In this document: one piece after another, positions 1 to 8,811 of the stretch
Layout of the letters: each line of letters opens with the position of its first letter
How positions within the stretch are numbered: the first letter of the stretch is position 1
NCBI RefSeq assembly: GCF_000689255.1
Contig: NZ_HG964446.1
Span: forward strand, 5,054,152-5,118,151
Direction: 5' to 3'
DNA from: Mycobacterium triplex
GTDB lineage: Bacteria > Actinomycetota > Actinomycetes > Mycobacteriales > Mycobacteriaceae
Length of the DNA: 64,000 bases
The notes under the pieces: generated by a model
Told to the model about the DNA's origin: nothing
The model's input: the letters and a program-made list of their open reading frames with translations, nothing else
The model's database searches: none
Position numbers and translations under genes: made by a program

Positions 1-693
1 GTCGACGGCGAGCTTGCACGCAGTCGGCACAGTCCGGACCCAGTCGATCAGCAATTGCAACCGCTCGGCCATGTCGGCAGGCTGTAGCGTCGATGGCGGA
101 TATGTCACACCGTCGCGCTCGATCACCAGTTCCGCGGGCTCTTCGGTATCCCAGTCGTAGTAGTACTGGCGCACGATGATGGACCCGGGGCCTTCGCACG
201 TCCGCACCCAGTTGCCCGGCTGTTCCGACGCCGCAAGCACCACCTCGATCGTGCCATCGTCTTCGACACGAAAATCACTCCTGCGATCGACCAGCTTCCA
301 GTCCGCCAGGTGCGAGGTGTGTCCGGTGCGGGTTTCCACATCGAACAGCCGTGCGGTTCCCCGCTTTCCGCGGATCCGGTAGACGCCGTCGCCGTGCACT
401 GCCGCCCAGTGGTAGCAGCAATCCGTTGCCGGGATGCCGTATTGCATGTAGGGGCTGATGAACTTGACCAGCCAGGGGTACTGCGCGTCCCAGCCCTCCA
501 GCGTCATCATGATCCCGGACTGCAGCAGTCGGGTCAGGTAGCGGATCCCTTCGGCGCGCAGCAGCGGTGTGTCGATCCTGTCGTTGGCGTGGACGTGGGC
601 CGTCATCTCGGCGATCGCGTCGCTGAGTGCCCGCCACAGGTCGGCTTCGGACACGCGCGGATCGTCGACAACTTCTGTGTCCATGATCGTCAT
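1..693 (-). CDS. DUF1214-like protein, 3' end cut by window edge
   Basis: An open frame runs from ATG at 693 to the left edge without a stop, giving about 231 residues. A strong AGGAGG sits about 9 bases before the ATG; a second in-frame ATG lies three codons later. The protein is acidic and rich in Trp and Tyr, with YPWLVKF, a CCYHW cluster and GNWVRTCEGPG about two thirds in. I read this as a DUF1214-type protein, a family often found beside sulfotransferases and lipid genes in mycobacteria; its biochemical role is unknown. It follows the sulfotransferase gene by 14 bases and probably ends the operon. The C-terminus is missing, so the family call is tentative. Confidence 0.7.
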   Translation of the reverse strand, partial: MTIMDTEVVDDPRVSEADLWRALSDAIAEMTAHVHANDRIDTPLLRAEGIRYLTRLLQSGIMMTLEGWDAQYPWLVKFISPYMQYGIPATDCCYHWAAVHGDGVYRIRGKRGTARLFDVETRTGHTSHLADWKLVDRRSDFRVEDDGTIEVVLAASEQPGNWVRTCEGPGSIIVRQYYYDWDTEEPAELVIERDGVTYPPSTLQPADMAERLQLLIDWVRTVPTACKLAVD

Positions 694-707
694 CGGGTGC
701 GTTCCTC

Positions 708-1868
708 CTAGTTCGGAGCGAGTCGGGGAAAAGCGTCGAAATATGCGCCGAAACACTCCCCGACCAAGTCCGTGGTGACGCCCCAACGCGACGGGCGGTA
801 GTCGTGGGCACCGAAATGCCCCGCCGGCCGGCGGGTGTTGTACTCGTAGAAGGCGGCGCGAGCTTCGTCGGTGACGCGGCGTCCTGCCCGGCGGTAGATC
901 TCGGCGACAACGCCATCGATGTCGTCTCGGATCTGCTCGTAGTCGACGTCATAGATGTCAAGGCCAGGGATCGACGCTCGGGCGGCCAGGTTGCGTGCGG
1001 TGTAATCGCCCCAGAAGCGTCCGAAGTCCGGGCCCATTGACGCCAAGTGCACGACGTCGGAGTTCATCCCCCGCGCCACTTCGATCAACGAGCAGTACGA
1101 CCCGAGCACTGTGTACACGTCGCGGTGACATTGCACGAACGTGGCGCCGGGGAAAAGCCGATACAGCACCGCGACCTGACCAATATGCATGGGCGACTTG
1201 AGAACCCATGGCCGACCGCGTGCCCCGCCGTCCTGCCATTGCAGGTACTGCAGCACGGTGCGCATATAGGCGTATGCCGAATCCTGCCGGTCGACGATCC
1301 ACTTGCGATGATTCGGCAGGTGCAACCGGTGCGAGGCCACCGGCGCGTCAAAGGTCAGCTCCATCAGCCACAGATCTTCGTCGGGCTCGTGGGCTTCCAT
1401 CGGATGTCGCGCCATGAACTCCGGGACCTGGCGCAAGGCCGCCTCAAACTGTTCCCCGATGGCCATCCGGGTCTGCGGATCACCTGGCATCGGTGCGGGA
1501 TTCAGCAATCGCCACACCTCCAGCCGCTGCATCCCGGGGTCCGCCGCGATGGTGCGTTGGAGCTTCGACGTACCGGTGCGCGGCAACCCCAGGATCACGA
1601 TAGGAGGCTCCAACTCCTCGTCCAGAATCTCGGGGTGCTCCCGCAGGTCACGCGTGAAACCGAGCCGGTTGATCAGCAGACGCAGAATGTCCTGTACCTG
1701 GCTTGCGACACCAATTTCGTTGAGCTCGGCCGTCGTTCGCATGTCCGCGAGCAAGATATCCAGGCTGTCGATGAAACCGACATCGTCGCCCCAGTCGGTG
1801 AGCCCGGTCGCCGCCGATGCGGCCGCCATCAGCGGTTCGCGCTCGAGCGGGGGCAGCGCGACATTCAC
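708..1868 (-). CDS. Sulfotransferase family protein
   Basis: A 386-residue protein with the PAPS-binding P-loop of sulfotransferases, VILGLPRTGTSK, at about residues 91-102. A second PAPS-binding region with CHRD and YCSLIE lies near the middle. The family transfers sulfate from PAPS to a hydroxyl group, but many mycobacterial members are uncharacterised. The start is GTG at 1868 because it overlaps the stop of the preceding gene as GTGA; an ATG at 1925 would overlap that gene by 60 bases. It lies between a small barrel protein and a DUF1214 protein in the leftward operon. The substrate cannot be read from the sequence. Confidence 0.85.
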   Translation of the reverse strand: MNVALPPLEREPLMAAASAATGLTDWGDDVGFIDSLDILLADMRTTAELNEIGVASQVQDILRLLINRLGFTRDLREHPEILDEELEPPIVILGLPRTGTSKLQRTIAADPGMQRLEVWRLLNPAPMPGDPQTRMAIGEQFEAALRQVPEFMARHPMEAHEPDEDLWLMELTFDAPVASHRLHLPNHRKWIVDRQDSAYAYMRTVLQYLQWQDGGARGRPWVLKSPMHIGQVAVLYRLFPGATFVQCHRDVYTVLGSYCSLIEVARGMNSDVVHLASMGPDFGRFWGDYTARNLAARASIPGLDIYDVDYEQIRDDIDGVVAEIYRRAGRRVTDEARAAFYEYNTRRPAGHFGAHDYRPSRWGVTTDLVGECFGAYFDAFPRLAPN

Positions 1869-2251
1869 GATGTCGCGGCGCCTGAGGTGCTGACGCGTTC
1901 CAGCCGCTCGGTCAGTGGCAGGCACAGGGACGCGCCGAGCTTGCCCATATCCAGGTTCGGCGAGATGTCGGCGGTGCCGTTGGCGAGCGACTCACGCAGC
2001 ACGGCGGCGAACTTCTCGAGATCCGCCTCGGTCTCGCCCTCGATCTCGTAGATCGCCAGGTAACCCTGCTCGGGACCGACCACGCCCGGCAGCGTCTCGA
2101 CATCCTGGGCGATCTTGTACCTGGTGGCCGCGATGACACCGGGAATCGTCACGAGATCATGGATGTGCTTGTTGGAATACCAATCGTTGTAGGCATTCTC
2201 GGTCTCAGCCGACGTCGGCTGGGTGAACGCGAGCATGATGGCGTGCGGCAT
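1865..2251 (-). CDS. Small dimeric alpha/beta-barrel protein (EthD-like)
   Basis: A 128-residue protein beginning MPHAIMLAFTQP, with NDWYSNKHIHDLVTIPG. That is the pattern of ferredoxin-like dimeric alpha/beta-barrel proteins such as EthD and related stress-responsive barrels. Those proteins bind small hydrophobic ligands or act as accessory or monooxygenase-like enzymes. GGAGGAG sits about six bases before the ATG. The stop overlaps the sulfotransferase start (GTGA), and the LLM stop is one base upstream of this start, so the three genes are co-translated. The fold call rests on motif pattern only; no catalytic role is assigned. Confidence 0.75.
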   Translation of the reverse strand: MPHAIMLAFTQPTSAETENAYNDWYSNKHIHDLVTIPGVIAATRYKIAQDVETLPGVVGPEQGYLAIYEIEGETEADLEKFAAVLRESLANGTADISPNLDMGKLGASLCLPLTERLERVSTSGAATS

Positions 2252-2252
2252 C

Positions 2253-3410
2253 TCAGTTCTCCTCCGTTGGATGGTTGGTGTTGTCCGCCTTGAGACCGGC
2301 CGCCACCTCCAGCAGCCGGGCAACCGACGAAGGGAATCCCTCGGCGCCGGTGTGCAGCGGCATGATGTCGAGCAGTCCGACGAACGTGGCGCCGGCCGCG
2401 ATCCACTCGCGACCGACCTTGACTGCTTCCTCGGGTGTTCCCCAGGTCGCCGATTTCACGCACATCTCCCGCGGCACGTCGCGGACGACCGCCTCCGCCT
2501 CGGCCGCCGTCATCTTGAACGGCATGTAGTCGTTGGAGTAGTGCCAGCCGGCCGGAAAAACGCTCTGCAGTCCCTCATTTCGCCACTCGTCCTGATTCAT
2601 CCGCCCATAGCTGGCCGAGTACCACTTGATCTGCGGACTCTCCTGCGCGGCGGCGATGACATCGGGGTCCTCGTGCAGACCGCACGGCAGCCACACACCG
2701 AAGCCGAACGCGCCGGGATCACGTCCGGCCGCTTCGACCCGGGCGCGAATGGCGGATACCCGGGCGGCGAAGACATCGATGTTGGCCACCGCATTGGGGA
2801 AGGAAGCCTCGATGCCGTCGGCGTACTTCGCGCACAGCTCGGTGAACTTCGGTCCACCACCGAGACCCCAGATCTCCGGGCGGGCCGGACGATACGTACC
2901 CAGGTAACCATGGTCGATGCTCCACCTCTTACCGCTGTAGCTGAATGGCTCGTCGGTGTCGAGGAGCGTGCGCACCAGTACCAGGATGTCTTGCAATCGC
3001 GACAGCGCCTGGCCGGTCGGATGCCCGAAGGGCTTCATGTGCCGGGCCTCACCCAGGCCGATCGCGCAGGTGACCGTGCCCTCGGTCGCCGAAGCCAGCG
3101 ACAGTAGTGTCCGGGTCAGCTCGGCCGGTCGCGATCGCACTCCATCGGTGGTCATCCGGACGCCGATCCGCGGGCTGGCCGCGAGCGCGAACGCACACTC
3201 GATAAAGGGATCGTGCGTGGAGTGCGCATCCGGCGCCTCTACGCCGGCCGGAACACCGAAACCCTGTGGCGCCCAGCCGGTCAACTCATCCCAGACCCAG
3301 AATTGGTCCACCACACCGGATCTGTCGAGAGCTGTAACGAAGTCCCGGATTCCGGCCAGTGGAGTGGAGCGATGGTTCGGATAGGCAACGGCGATACGGG
3401 GAGAGCCCAT
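2253..3410 (-). CDS. LLM-class F420-dependent oxidoreductase
   Basis: A luciferase-like TIM-barrel oxidoreductase of 385 residues. Family hallmarks are WDELTGW near the N-terminus, a conserved GLGEARHMKPFG loop followed by LSRLQD, and EIWGLGGGPKF for cofactor binding. These enzymes use reduced F420 or flavin for hydride transfer to or from lipid or secondary metabolites. I prefer ATG at 3410 (MGSPRIAVAY): a predicted promoter has its -10 at 3424-3419, which would make this a nearly leaderless message. An ATG at 3422 is in frame but lies inside the -10 hexamer. It is a paralogue of the enzymes at 36461 and 57567. Physiological substrate unknown. Confidence 0.88.
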   Translation of the reverse strand: MGSPRIAVAYPNHRSTPLAGIRDFVTALDRSGVVDQFWVWDELTGWAPQGFGVPAGVEAPDAHSTHDPFIECAFALAASPRIGVRMTTDGVRSRPAELTRTLLSLASATEGTVTCAIGLGEARHMKPFGHPTGQALSRLQDILVLVRTLLDTDEPFSYSGKRWSIDHGYLGTYRPARPEIWGLGGGPKFTELCAKYADGIEASFPNAVANIDVFAARVSAIRARVEAAGRDPGAFGFGVWLPCGLHEDPDVIAAAQESPQIKWYSASYGRMNQDEWRNEGLQSVFPAGWHYSNDYMPFKMTAAEAEAVVRDVPREMCVKSATWGTPEEAVKVGREWIAAGATFVGLLDIMPLHTGAEGFPSSVARLLEVAAGLKADNTNHPTEEN

Positions 3411-3418
3411 GCCGACCG

Positions 3419-3447
3419 ACATTAAGGGACTAAGAGTCCCTAGTCAA
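3419..3447 (-). promoter_or_regulatory. Promoter with palindromic operator in its spacer
   Basis: Reading the minus strand, TTGACT (3447-3442) is followed by exactly 17 bases and then TAATGT (3424-3419). The entire spacer is the perfect dyad AGGGACTCTTAGTCCCT (7-bp arms, 3-bp centre, 3441-3425). A weaker related dyad, AAGGGATTATCAGTCCTT, follows at 3446-3463 across the stop of the TetR gene. An operator in this position would block RNA polymerase directly. The obvious candidate regulator is the TetR encoded immediately upstream. The elements are seen; the regulator assignment is inference. Confidence 0.7.
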
Positions 3448-3454
3448 GGGATTA

Positions 3455-4081
3455 TCAGTCCTTAGCGAGCCGTGCGCCGTACAGGAACACCCGAGTCACG
3501 TGGTCGATCACCTCATCGCGAGTGGGCTTGTCGTCGCCGCTGGGGACCAGGGGGTGATCGAAGACGACGATCGAGGCGATCGTGCCGAACAGCAGCCGCA
3601 TCGTCAGGCCAAGACCCACCTGTGGCACCCAACCCCGTCGTTGTGCCTCGAGGCTGGTGGTCCGCATGATCTCCGCGAAGAACCGGTCGAACTGCGCTTC
3701 CAGCCGGGCCAAACTCGCGGTATCGAGCTCGTGCCCGGCGACCGCAACCCCGACGAGGGCTTCGCGGTGAGCGGTGCAGCTGTCATAGAACAGCTCGACG
3801 ATCGTCCGGGTGATCTCGAAATCACCCCACTTCGGATTCTTGATGTCGTAGGCGGTTGTGTAATTCTCCAGAAATTCCGCAAATGGCTGCAACACCGCGG
3901 CCCCGAAAAGGTCTGCCTTATCGGTGAAATGGCGCCAGATCGCCGAGCGCGCTACACCCGCCTCCGCGGCGATATCATCTGCTGTCGCGGAGGCGTATCC
4001 CTTCGCGGTGAAGACCCGGGCCGCGGCGTCAACCAATAGCTGGCGGACCTGCGCGGTGGATCGTCGGGAGCGAGCAGCCAT
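3455..4081 (-). CDS. TetR family transcriptional regulator
   Basis: A 208-residue one-component regulator. The N-terminal TetR helix-turn-helix lies at about residues 30-53 (ATADDIAAEAGVARSAIWRHF), followed by DKADLFGAAVLQPF at the start of the ligand-binding domain. It sits between the acyl-CoA ligase (58-bp gap) and the LLM gene, in the same direction. Dyads around its own stop codon (3425-3463) are candidate binding sites. TetR proteins of this type usually repress lipid-catabolic genes and release DNA on binding an acyl-CoA or similar ligand; the actual ligand is unknown. Confidence 0.88.
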   Translation of the reverse strand: MAARSRRSTAQVRQLLVDAAARVFTAKGYASATADDIAAEAGVARSAIWRHFTDKADLFGAAVLQPFAEFLENYTTAYDIKNPKWGDFEITRTIVELFYDSCTAHREALVGVAVAGHELDTASLARLEAQFDRFFAEIMRTTSLEAQRRGWVPQVGLGLTMRLLFGTIASIVVFDHPLVPSGDDKPTRDEVIDHVTRVFLYGARLAKD

Positions 4082-4139
4082 TCTGAAATGGTAGCCACAC
4101 CGGCGCGGGGCCTTTGGGACCCGGGGAGAAACCGCAGCG

Positions 4140-5819
4140 TCAACGACGCCCAGACGTGAGCTGTTGGACTAGCTTGTGCTTCTGAACCTTACCGGTCGGC
4201 GTGGTCGGCAGATCCTCTGCGCGGTAAAACTCCACCCGCTTGGGCACTTTGAATCGCGCCAGCTTTGCGCGGCAGATTTCGAGCACCACATCTTCGGTGA
4301 GTGTCGATCCCGGCACGGGAACCACTACGACACAACCGATCTCACCCCATCGGTCGTCGACCAACCCGACGGCAAAGACCTGGCTGATCTGGTCGTGCTC
4401 GGCAAGCAGATCCTCAATCTCCTTGGGCATCACCAGCTCGCCGCCGCTTTTGTACAGCTCCTTGCTCCGGCCGGTCACCTCGAGATAGCCGTCGGCACGA
4501 ACCCGCCCGAGGTCTCCGGAGAAAACCCACCCATGCCGCAAGGTCGCCGCAGTTTCATCCGGTAGGTTCCAGTACCCGAGCATCGCCGTTGGCCCCGACG
4601 ACACCAACTCTCCTTCCTCGCCGTCTGGTAGGTGGTCACCGGTGTCGGGATCGGCAGTCTTATAGACGACGAGTGCGTCAGTTCCCGAAACCGACGCTGC
4701 GCCAGCGATCTTCGGCATTCCAACCGTTTCGGAGGTCAGGTGTGGCGGGTCTTCGGGGCGGGTTAGCGTCATCGCGCCCCCGGTCTCGGTCATTCCGTAG
4801 CCCGTGACGATCTCGCCGACACCGAGATCTGCTTCGATCCGCTGCCACAGCCAGGTCGGCGCGGGAGCCGATCCGCACAGCATCGCGGTCAGCGAGCTGA
4901 GATCGTATTGCTGGCGGGCCGAGCTCTCGATAATGGCGACGGCCATGGTGGGAACGCACAGTATGTCGTCGGCGTGATGGCGCTCGATTCCGGCGCAACA
5001 ACTCTCGGCAGTGAAGACGGTCTGCGGGATGATCGCGCCGCCGACGTACGTCACCGACAGCAGCCCTTCGATATAGCCGAACATGTGATAGCAAGGCAGC
5101 GAGAACAGTATTCGCCTGCCGTCCTGGTAGGCCCGGGTGAGGGCGGACGCATACGCCGTCCGCAGTACCGCGTCATGGGTGACCAGCACTCCCTTGGGTG
5201 AGCCGGTGGTGCCTGAGGTGTACAACATGTCACCCGCATCGTGCGGTTCGGCGGTACAGGAGCCACTAGCGCCCACATTCTCGTTCCCTAGGGTGGCCAG
5301 GCCGGCGACGGTCAAACAACCGGGCCGCGCCCGGCCATCGGTGTCGAGCAGCACCACGGTCGGCGGCCCGTCGGCAACCGCGTCCCAGCCGGGCGCGATC
5401 GCGTCCAGCATGGTCTGATAGTCGAGGCCGCGAAAGCCCGTCATGGTGATCACCACCCGGCACCCGGAATCGCGGAGAACGTAACGCAATTCGTCCTGCC
5501 GGTAGAGAAAGTTGAACGGAACCGCGATTGCTCCGAGCCGCGCGATCGCGAACTTCACCGTCACGAACTCGGGATAGTTCGCCATGATCATGCCGACCCG
5601 ATCGCCCGGGCAAACTCCGAGTGCGGCGAGACCGTCAGCCAATCGCCGGGATTCGTCGACCACATCGGTATAGCTCAGCGAGACGTCGTCGGTCAGCACC
5701 AGCGGACGGTCCGGGTATTGATCTGCGCAGACGTCAAGCCATGCGGCGAGCGTACGTGGCCGCCACACGGGAAACCGCTCGCGTAGCGATGCCCGTCGTG
5801 CCGCAATGCTCGTGGTCAC
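4140..5819 (-). CDS. Acyl-CoA synthetase / AMP-dependent ligase (FadD-like)
   Basis: A 559-residue member of the ANL adenylating family. The phosphate-binding loop DMLYTSGTTGSPKG is at about residues 198-210, YGMTETGG is the A5-type motif, and GRSKELYKSGGE and the catalytic-lysine region PTTPTGKVQKHK are near the C-terminus. It would activate a carboxylic acid with ATP and load it on CoA. The start is GTG at 5819, 30 bases after the SDR stop. It is the second gene of the leftward operon, so it probably provides the CoA thioester used by its neighbours. Acid specificity cannot be read. Confidence 0.92.
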   Translation of the reverse strand: MTTSIAARRASLRERFPVWRPRTLAAWLDVCADQYPDRPLVLTDDVSLSYTDVVDESRRLADGLAALGVCPGDRVGMIMANYPEFVTVKFAIARLGAIAVPFNFLYRQDELRYVLRDSGCRVVITMTGFRGLDYQTMLDAIAPGWDAVADGPPTVVLLDTDGRARPGCLTVAGLATLGNENVGASGSCTAEPHDAGDMLYTSGTTGSPKGVLVTHDAVLRTAYASALTRAYQDGRRILFSLPCYHMFGYIEGLLSVTYVGGAIIPQTVFTAESCCAGIERHHADDILCVPTMAVAIIESSARQQYDLSSLTAMLCGSAPAPTWLWQRIEADLGVGEIVTGYGMTETGGAMTLTRPEDPPHLTSETVGMPKIAGAASVSGTDALVVYKTADPDTGDHLPDGEEGELVSSGPTAMLGYWNLPDETAATLRHGWVFSGDLGRVRADGYLEVTGRSKELYKSGGELVMPKEIEDLLAEHDQISQVFAVGLVDDRWGEIGCVVVVPVPGSTLTEDVVLEICRAKLARFKVPKRVEFYRAEDLPTTPTGKVQKHKLVQQLTSGRR

Positions 5820-5849
5820 CTAGCTACCCGAACCACGTTGTTGCCGTTG

Positions 5850-6713
5850 CTATCCCACCGGATTGGTGCCCAGCTTCGCGCCAGACATGTCGCTGATCTC
5901 CGCCCAACGCGTGGTGATCTCCTCCAGACTCGGCGGTTGCGCAAACGTGACACCGGCGTTCTGGAACTGCGCCACCCGCTGCACTAACCCACCGCCGACG
6001 ACGAACACCGAGCCGGACTCGCGATTCTCCTCCGAGAGCAGGTATCCGACGGTCGGTGCGACGTGCTCCGGCGCCAGTTTGTCCAGCACCTCCTGCGGGG
6101 CGATATCCGCCGTCATCCTGGTGGCGGCCATCGGAGCGATCGCGTTCGCGGTAATCCCGTACTTGGCACCCTCGATGGCCAGGGTATTGATCAGCCCGAC
6201 CAACCCAAGCTTGGCGGCTCCGTAGTTGGCCTGACCGAAGTTGCCATATATTCCGCTGGTCGAGGCGGCCATCACAACGCGGCCGAACTTCTGCTCACGC
6301 AGGTACGGCCACGCCGCGCGCGTCACGTTGTAGCCGCCGTAGAGATGGACCTTGATCACCGCATCCCAGTTGTCGTCGGTCATCTTGTGGAACGCCCCGT
6401 CACGAAGGATCCCCGCGTTGTTGACCACACCGTGCACGGCCCCGAAGTGCTCGATGGCAGCCGCGACAATCGTCTCGGCGCCCTCCCGGGTGGCCACGCT
6501 GGAGTAGTCCGCGACAGCCCGGCCACCGCTACTCTTGATTTCCTCGACGACGGCATCGGCCATGCTGGTGCCGGATCCGGAACCGTCCCGGGCTCCGCCG
6601 AGGTCGTTGACCACGACCAGAGCGCCGTTGTCGGCGAGGAACCGTGCGTAAGACCGTCCCAATCCCCCACCGGCTCCGGTCACGATCACGACTTTGTCCT
6701 GGACTCCGGGCAC
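5850..6713 (-). CDS. SDR family 3-hydroxyacyl-CoA dehydrogenase-like protein
   Basis: A 287-residue classical short-chain dehydrogenase. TGAGGGLG for NAD(P) binding is at about 12-19, NNAG at 98-101, Ser near 151-153, and Tyr164/Lys168 in YGAAK. The GNFGQANYGAAKLGLVG stretch and the length resemble the dehydrogenase unit of type-2 multifunctional beta-oxidation enzymes, which suggests a 3-hydroxyacyl-CoA or hydroxysteroid substrate. The start is GTG at 6713 because AGGAGGA sits 7 bases upstream; an upstream ATG at 6770 lacks such a site. It heads the leftward operon and diverges from the TetR gene at 6973. Confidence 0.87.
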   Translation of the reverse strand: MPGVQDKVVIVTGAGGGLGRSYARFLADNGALVVVNDLGGARDGSGSGTSMADAVVEEIKSSGGRAVADYSSVATREGAETIVAAAIEHFGAVHGVVNNAGILRDGAFHKMTDDNWDAVIKVHLYGGYNVTRAAWPYLREQKFGRVVMAASTSGIYGNFGQANYGAAKLGLVGLINTLAIEGAKYGITANAIAPMAATRMTADIAPQEVLDKLAPEHVAPTVGYLLSEENRESGSVFVVGGGLVQRVAQFQNAGVTFAQPPSLEEITTRWAEISDMSGAKLGTNPVG

Positions 6714-6754
6714 CTCAGATCCTCCTATGGGGCATTGCGCGACTGTGCACATTA

Positions 6755-6772
6755 TTGAAGCGATTTTCAATT
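6755..6772. promoter_or_regulatory. Inverted repeat between divergent SDR and TetR genes
   Basis: ATTGAA and TTCAAT form 6-bp perfect arms around a 6-bp centre, in the AT-rich part of the 259-bp divergent interval. This is the expected place for an operator of the TetR at 6973. No protein-coding signal is visible in the rest of the interval. Confidence 0.4.
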
Positions 6773-6972
6773 TTAGCCGACGCCCGTGTGAGTCCCATTG
6801 TCGGCATTGGATCTAACAGTCAGGATGGTTGGCTCCGCGGGACGGGCCGTCGGCGCTTCGCTCGTGATTTCGCCCGACGGCAACGAGGGGCCCGCATCAA
6901 GGGGATGGTCGGATCGAGCCGAGTACCTTCCGGGAGGATTCTGCTGTTCGACGACCCACTAGAGTCCAGGAC

Positions 6973-7536
6973 ATGGTGAGCGGCGTCTCGCGGGAGGCCT
7001 ACCTCGATACGGGCATCCAGCTGCTGTCCGACCTCGGTTACGGCGGACTGAAGTTGGCCGAGGTGTGCAACCGGCTCGGGGTGACCACCGGTTCCTTCTA
7101 CCACTATTTCGACAACTGGCCGACCTACACGCGGGAACTGGTGGAGCACTGGCGGCAGGCCAACACGGTCCGGCTGGTGGAGTGGATTCGAACGGAGCCC
7201 GATCCGCGACGACGAATCGACCGCATTATCGATGTCGGGTTGAATCTGCCCCACGGCGCCGAGGCCGCGATCCGCTCGTGGAGCAGCGCGGACCCGGACG
7301 TGCATGCGGTACAAGTCGACGTTGACAACGAGCGCCACGGCATCCTGCGCGAGTCGGCGCTCGAGATCCTGCACGACGAACGGCAGGCACAGCTGTTCGC
7401 CGACTGGGCGGTCTACCTACTCGTCGGCTACGAGCAAGCGACCCTGCCCCCCGACAAAGCGGCTCTCGAGTGGATCGTGGGCCAACTCCTCGATGCGCTC
7501 GACGCCGGCCGTTTTACGTCGGTCCCACGCGAGTGA
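6973..7536 (+). CDS. TetR family transcriptional regulator
   Basis: A 187-residue regulator with a TetR helix-turn-helix at about residues 26-48; the recognition helix reads GVTTGSFYHYF. The C-terminal ligand domain is short and has no family hallmark I recognise. It is transcribed away from the SDR/ligase operon, the usual layout for a local repressor of the divergent operon. Its 3' end meets the oppositely directed Rieske operon at 7538, so the two transcripts converge. Confidence 0.85.
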   Translation: MVSGVSREAYLDTGIQLLSDLGYGGLKLAEVCNRLGVTTGSFYHYFDNWPTYTRELVEHWRQANTVRLVEWIRTEPDPRRRIDRIIDVGLNLPHGAEAAIRSWSSADPDVHAVQVDVDNERHGILRESALEILHDERQAQLFADWAVYLLVGYEQATLPPDKAALEWIVGQLLDALDAGRFTSVPRE

Positions 7537-7537
7537 G

Positions 7538-7615
7538 TCAACTACCTTTGCGCACATCGTCTTCCGGCACCCGCAGGCCCCGGACGGTGAATTGCGTCAT
7601 GGCGTCGATCATCAC
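7538..7615 (-). CDS. Possible 25-codon coupled ORF or truncated gene
   Basis: The stop of the lipid-transfer thiolase overlaps a GTG as TAGTG, exactly as at the 10162 junction of the same operon. From that GTG a 25-codon frame runs to 7538 (VMIDAMTQFTVRGLRVPE and on to a stop). It could be a small coupled protein or the 5' end of a former next gene lost when the convergent TetR gene came to lie here. No ribosome site beyond the overlap is visible, and the product is not recognised. Confidence 0.35.
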   Translation of the reverse strand: MMIDAMTQFTVRGLRVPEDDVRKGS

Positions 7616-8811
7616 TACCCGCTGAGGTCTCGACTCACGACCGACACGAAGGATACGCAACCGCCCGGCCGCCCACCCAGGTTGTGCGTGAGCGCGGTGT
7701 GCGGATCGGGCAACTGTCGTTGACCGGCCTCGCCGCGGAACTGCAGCCAAGCTTCGTAAAGCATCCGCAGTCCACTGGCGCCCACTGGGTGCCCGAATGA
7801 CTTCAGGCCCCCGTCCGGATTGACCGGCAATCGTCCGTCGGCGTCGAAATCGCCTGCCAGCACGTCTTTCCAGGACTGGCCGGAATCGGCGAAGCCGAGG
7901 TCCTCCATCAGCACGATCTCGGTCGGGGTGAAGCAATCGTGCACCTCTGCCAACGAGAACGCGGTACGCGGGTCGTCGATACCCGCCTGTTGGTAGGCAT
8001 CCCGGGCCGAACGGACGACCTCGGGGAAGCTGGTGTAGTCGTAGTCCGAGTCCGTCGCACCCCGACCTGAGCCCGCGACCAGCGACAGTGCTCGCACGTA
8101 CATCGGGGCGTCGGTGTAGCGCAGCGCATGCTCGGCGGGTACGACGATGGCGCACGCGGCGCCGTCTGAGACCCCGGAGCAGTCGAATACACCGAGCCGT
8201 CCGGCGACCTTCGGCGCATTGCCGATCTTGTCCTTGGGCACAGGAGAACGGAACTGCGCCTTAGGATTACGGGCCCCGTTGGCGTGGTTCTTCCAGGCCA
8301 CGTGGGTCATCGCGTCGCGCATCTCTGCTGCGGGGACGCCGTACTTCGCGCAGTAGGCCGGGTCGAGCAAGGAGAACGCCGCCGGTGCGGTCATCGACAG
8401 TTCTGGCGCGGTCCCGTCGCCGGGCGGGTCCTGGCGCAATAACCCCGAGAAGCCAGAATCTTTCAGCTTCTCCACGCCGACCGCCATCACGACGTCATAG
8501 GCACCGGCCGCGACCGCATAGCATGCATTGCGAAATGCCTCCGACCCACTGGCACACATGTTTTCGACTCGGGTGACCGGCTTGTCCCCGATGCCCAGGG
8601 GTCGGCTCAAGGTTAGACCCGACATGCCCGAGCTGAGGGTGCCGAGCCAGTAGGCGTCGATATCTTCGGTGCCCAGATTCGGGGCCGACGCCATGCACTC
8701 GGCGACCGCCTCCACCAGCAAGTCGTCGGCGGAGCTTTCCCAACGCTCGCCGAACCGCGAGCACCCCATTGCCACGACGGCTACCTTGCCCGCTATCCCC
8801 CTACTCGCCAT
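7615..8811 (-). CDS. Lipid-transfer protein / SCP-x-type thiolase
   Basis: A 398-residue thiolase-fold protein. The nucleophilic cysteine lies in ENMCASGSEAF (about Cys86), HDCFTPTE replaces the usual NEAF, GHPVGASG lies near residue 345, and GGRPGGC is near the C-terminus. HDCF-type thiolases in mycobacteria include lipid-transfer thiolases and steroid side-chain retro-aldolases that work with a DUF35 partner. The preceding gene encodes such a DUF35 domain, and the genes overlap by 11 bases, so they probably form a complex. Either thiolysis or retro-aldol cleavage is possible. Confidence 0.85.
   Translation of the reverse strand: MASRGIAGKVAVVAMGCSRFGERWESSADDLLVEAVAECMASAPNLGTEDIDAYWLGTLSSGMSGLTLSRPLGIGDKPVTRVENMCASGSEAFRNACYAVAAGAYDVVMAVGVEKLKDSGFSGLLRQDPPGDGTAPELSMTAPAAFSLLDPAYCAKYGVPAAEMRDAMTHVAWKNHANGARNPKAQFRSPVPKDKIGNAPKVAGRLGVFDCSGVSDGAACAIVVPAEHALRYTDAPMYVRALSLVAGSGRGATDSDYDYTSFPEVVRSARDAYQQAGIDDPRTAFSLAEVHDCFTPTEIVLMEDLGFADSGQSWKDVLAGDFDADGRLPVNPDGGLKSFGHPVGASGLRMLYEAWLQFRGEAGQRQLPDPHTALTHNLGGRPGGCVSFVSVVSRDLSG

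Noticed and set aside
2284..2297. TTGAGACC as another copy of the TTGAGAC operator
   Set aside because: It lies inside the LLM coding region, with no dyad partner and no promoter.
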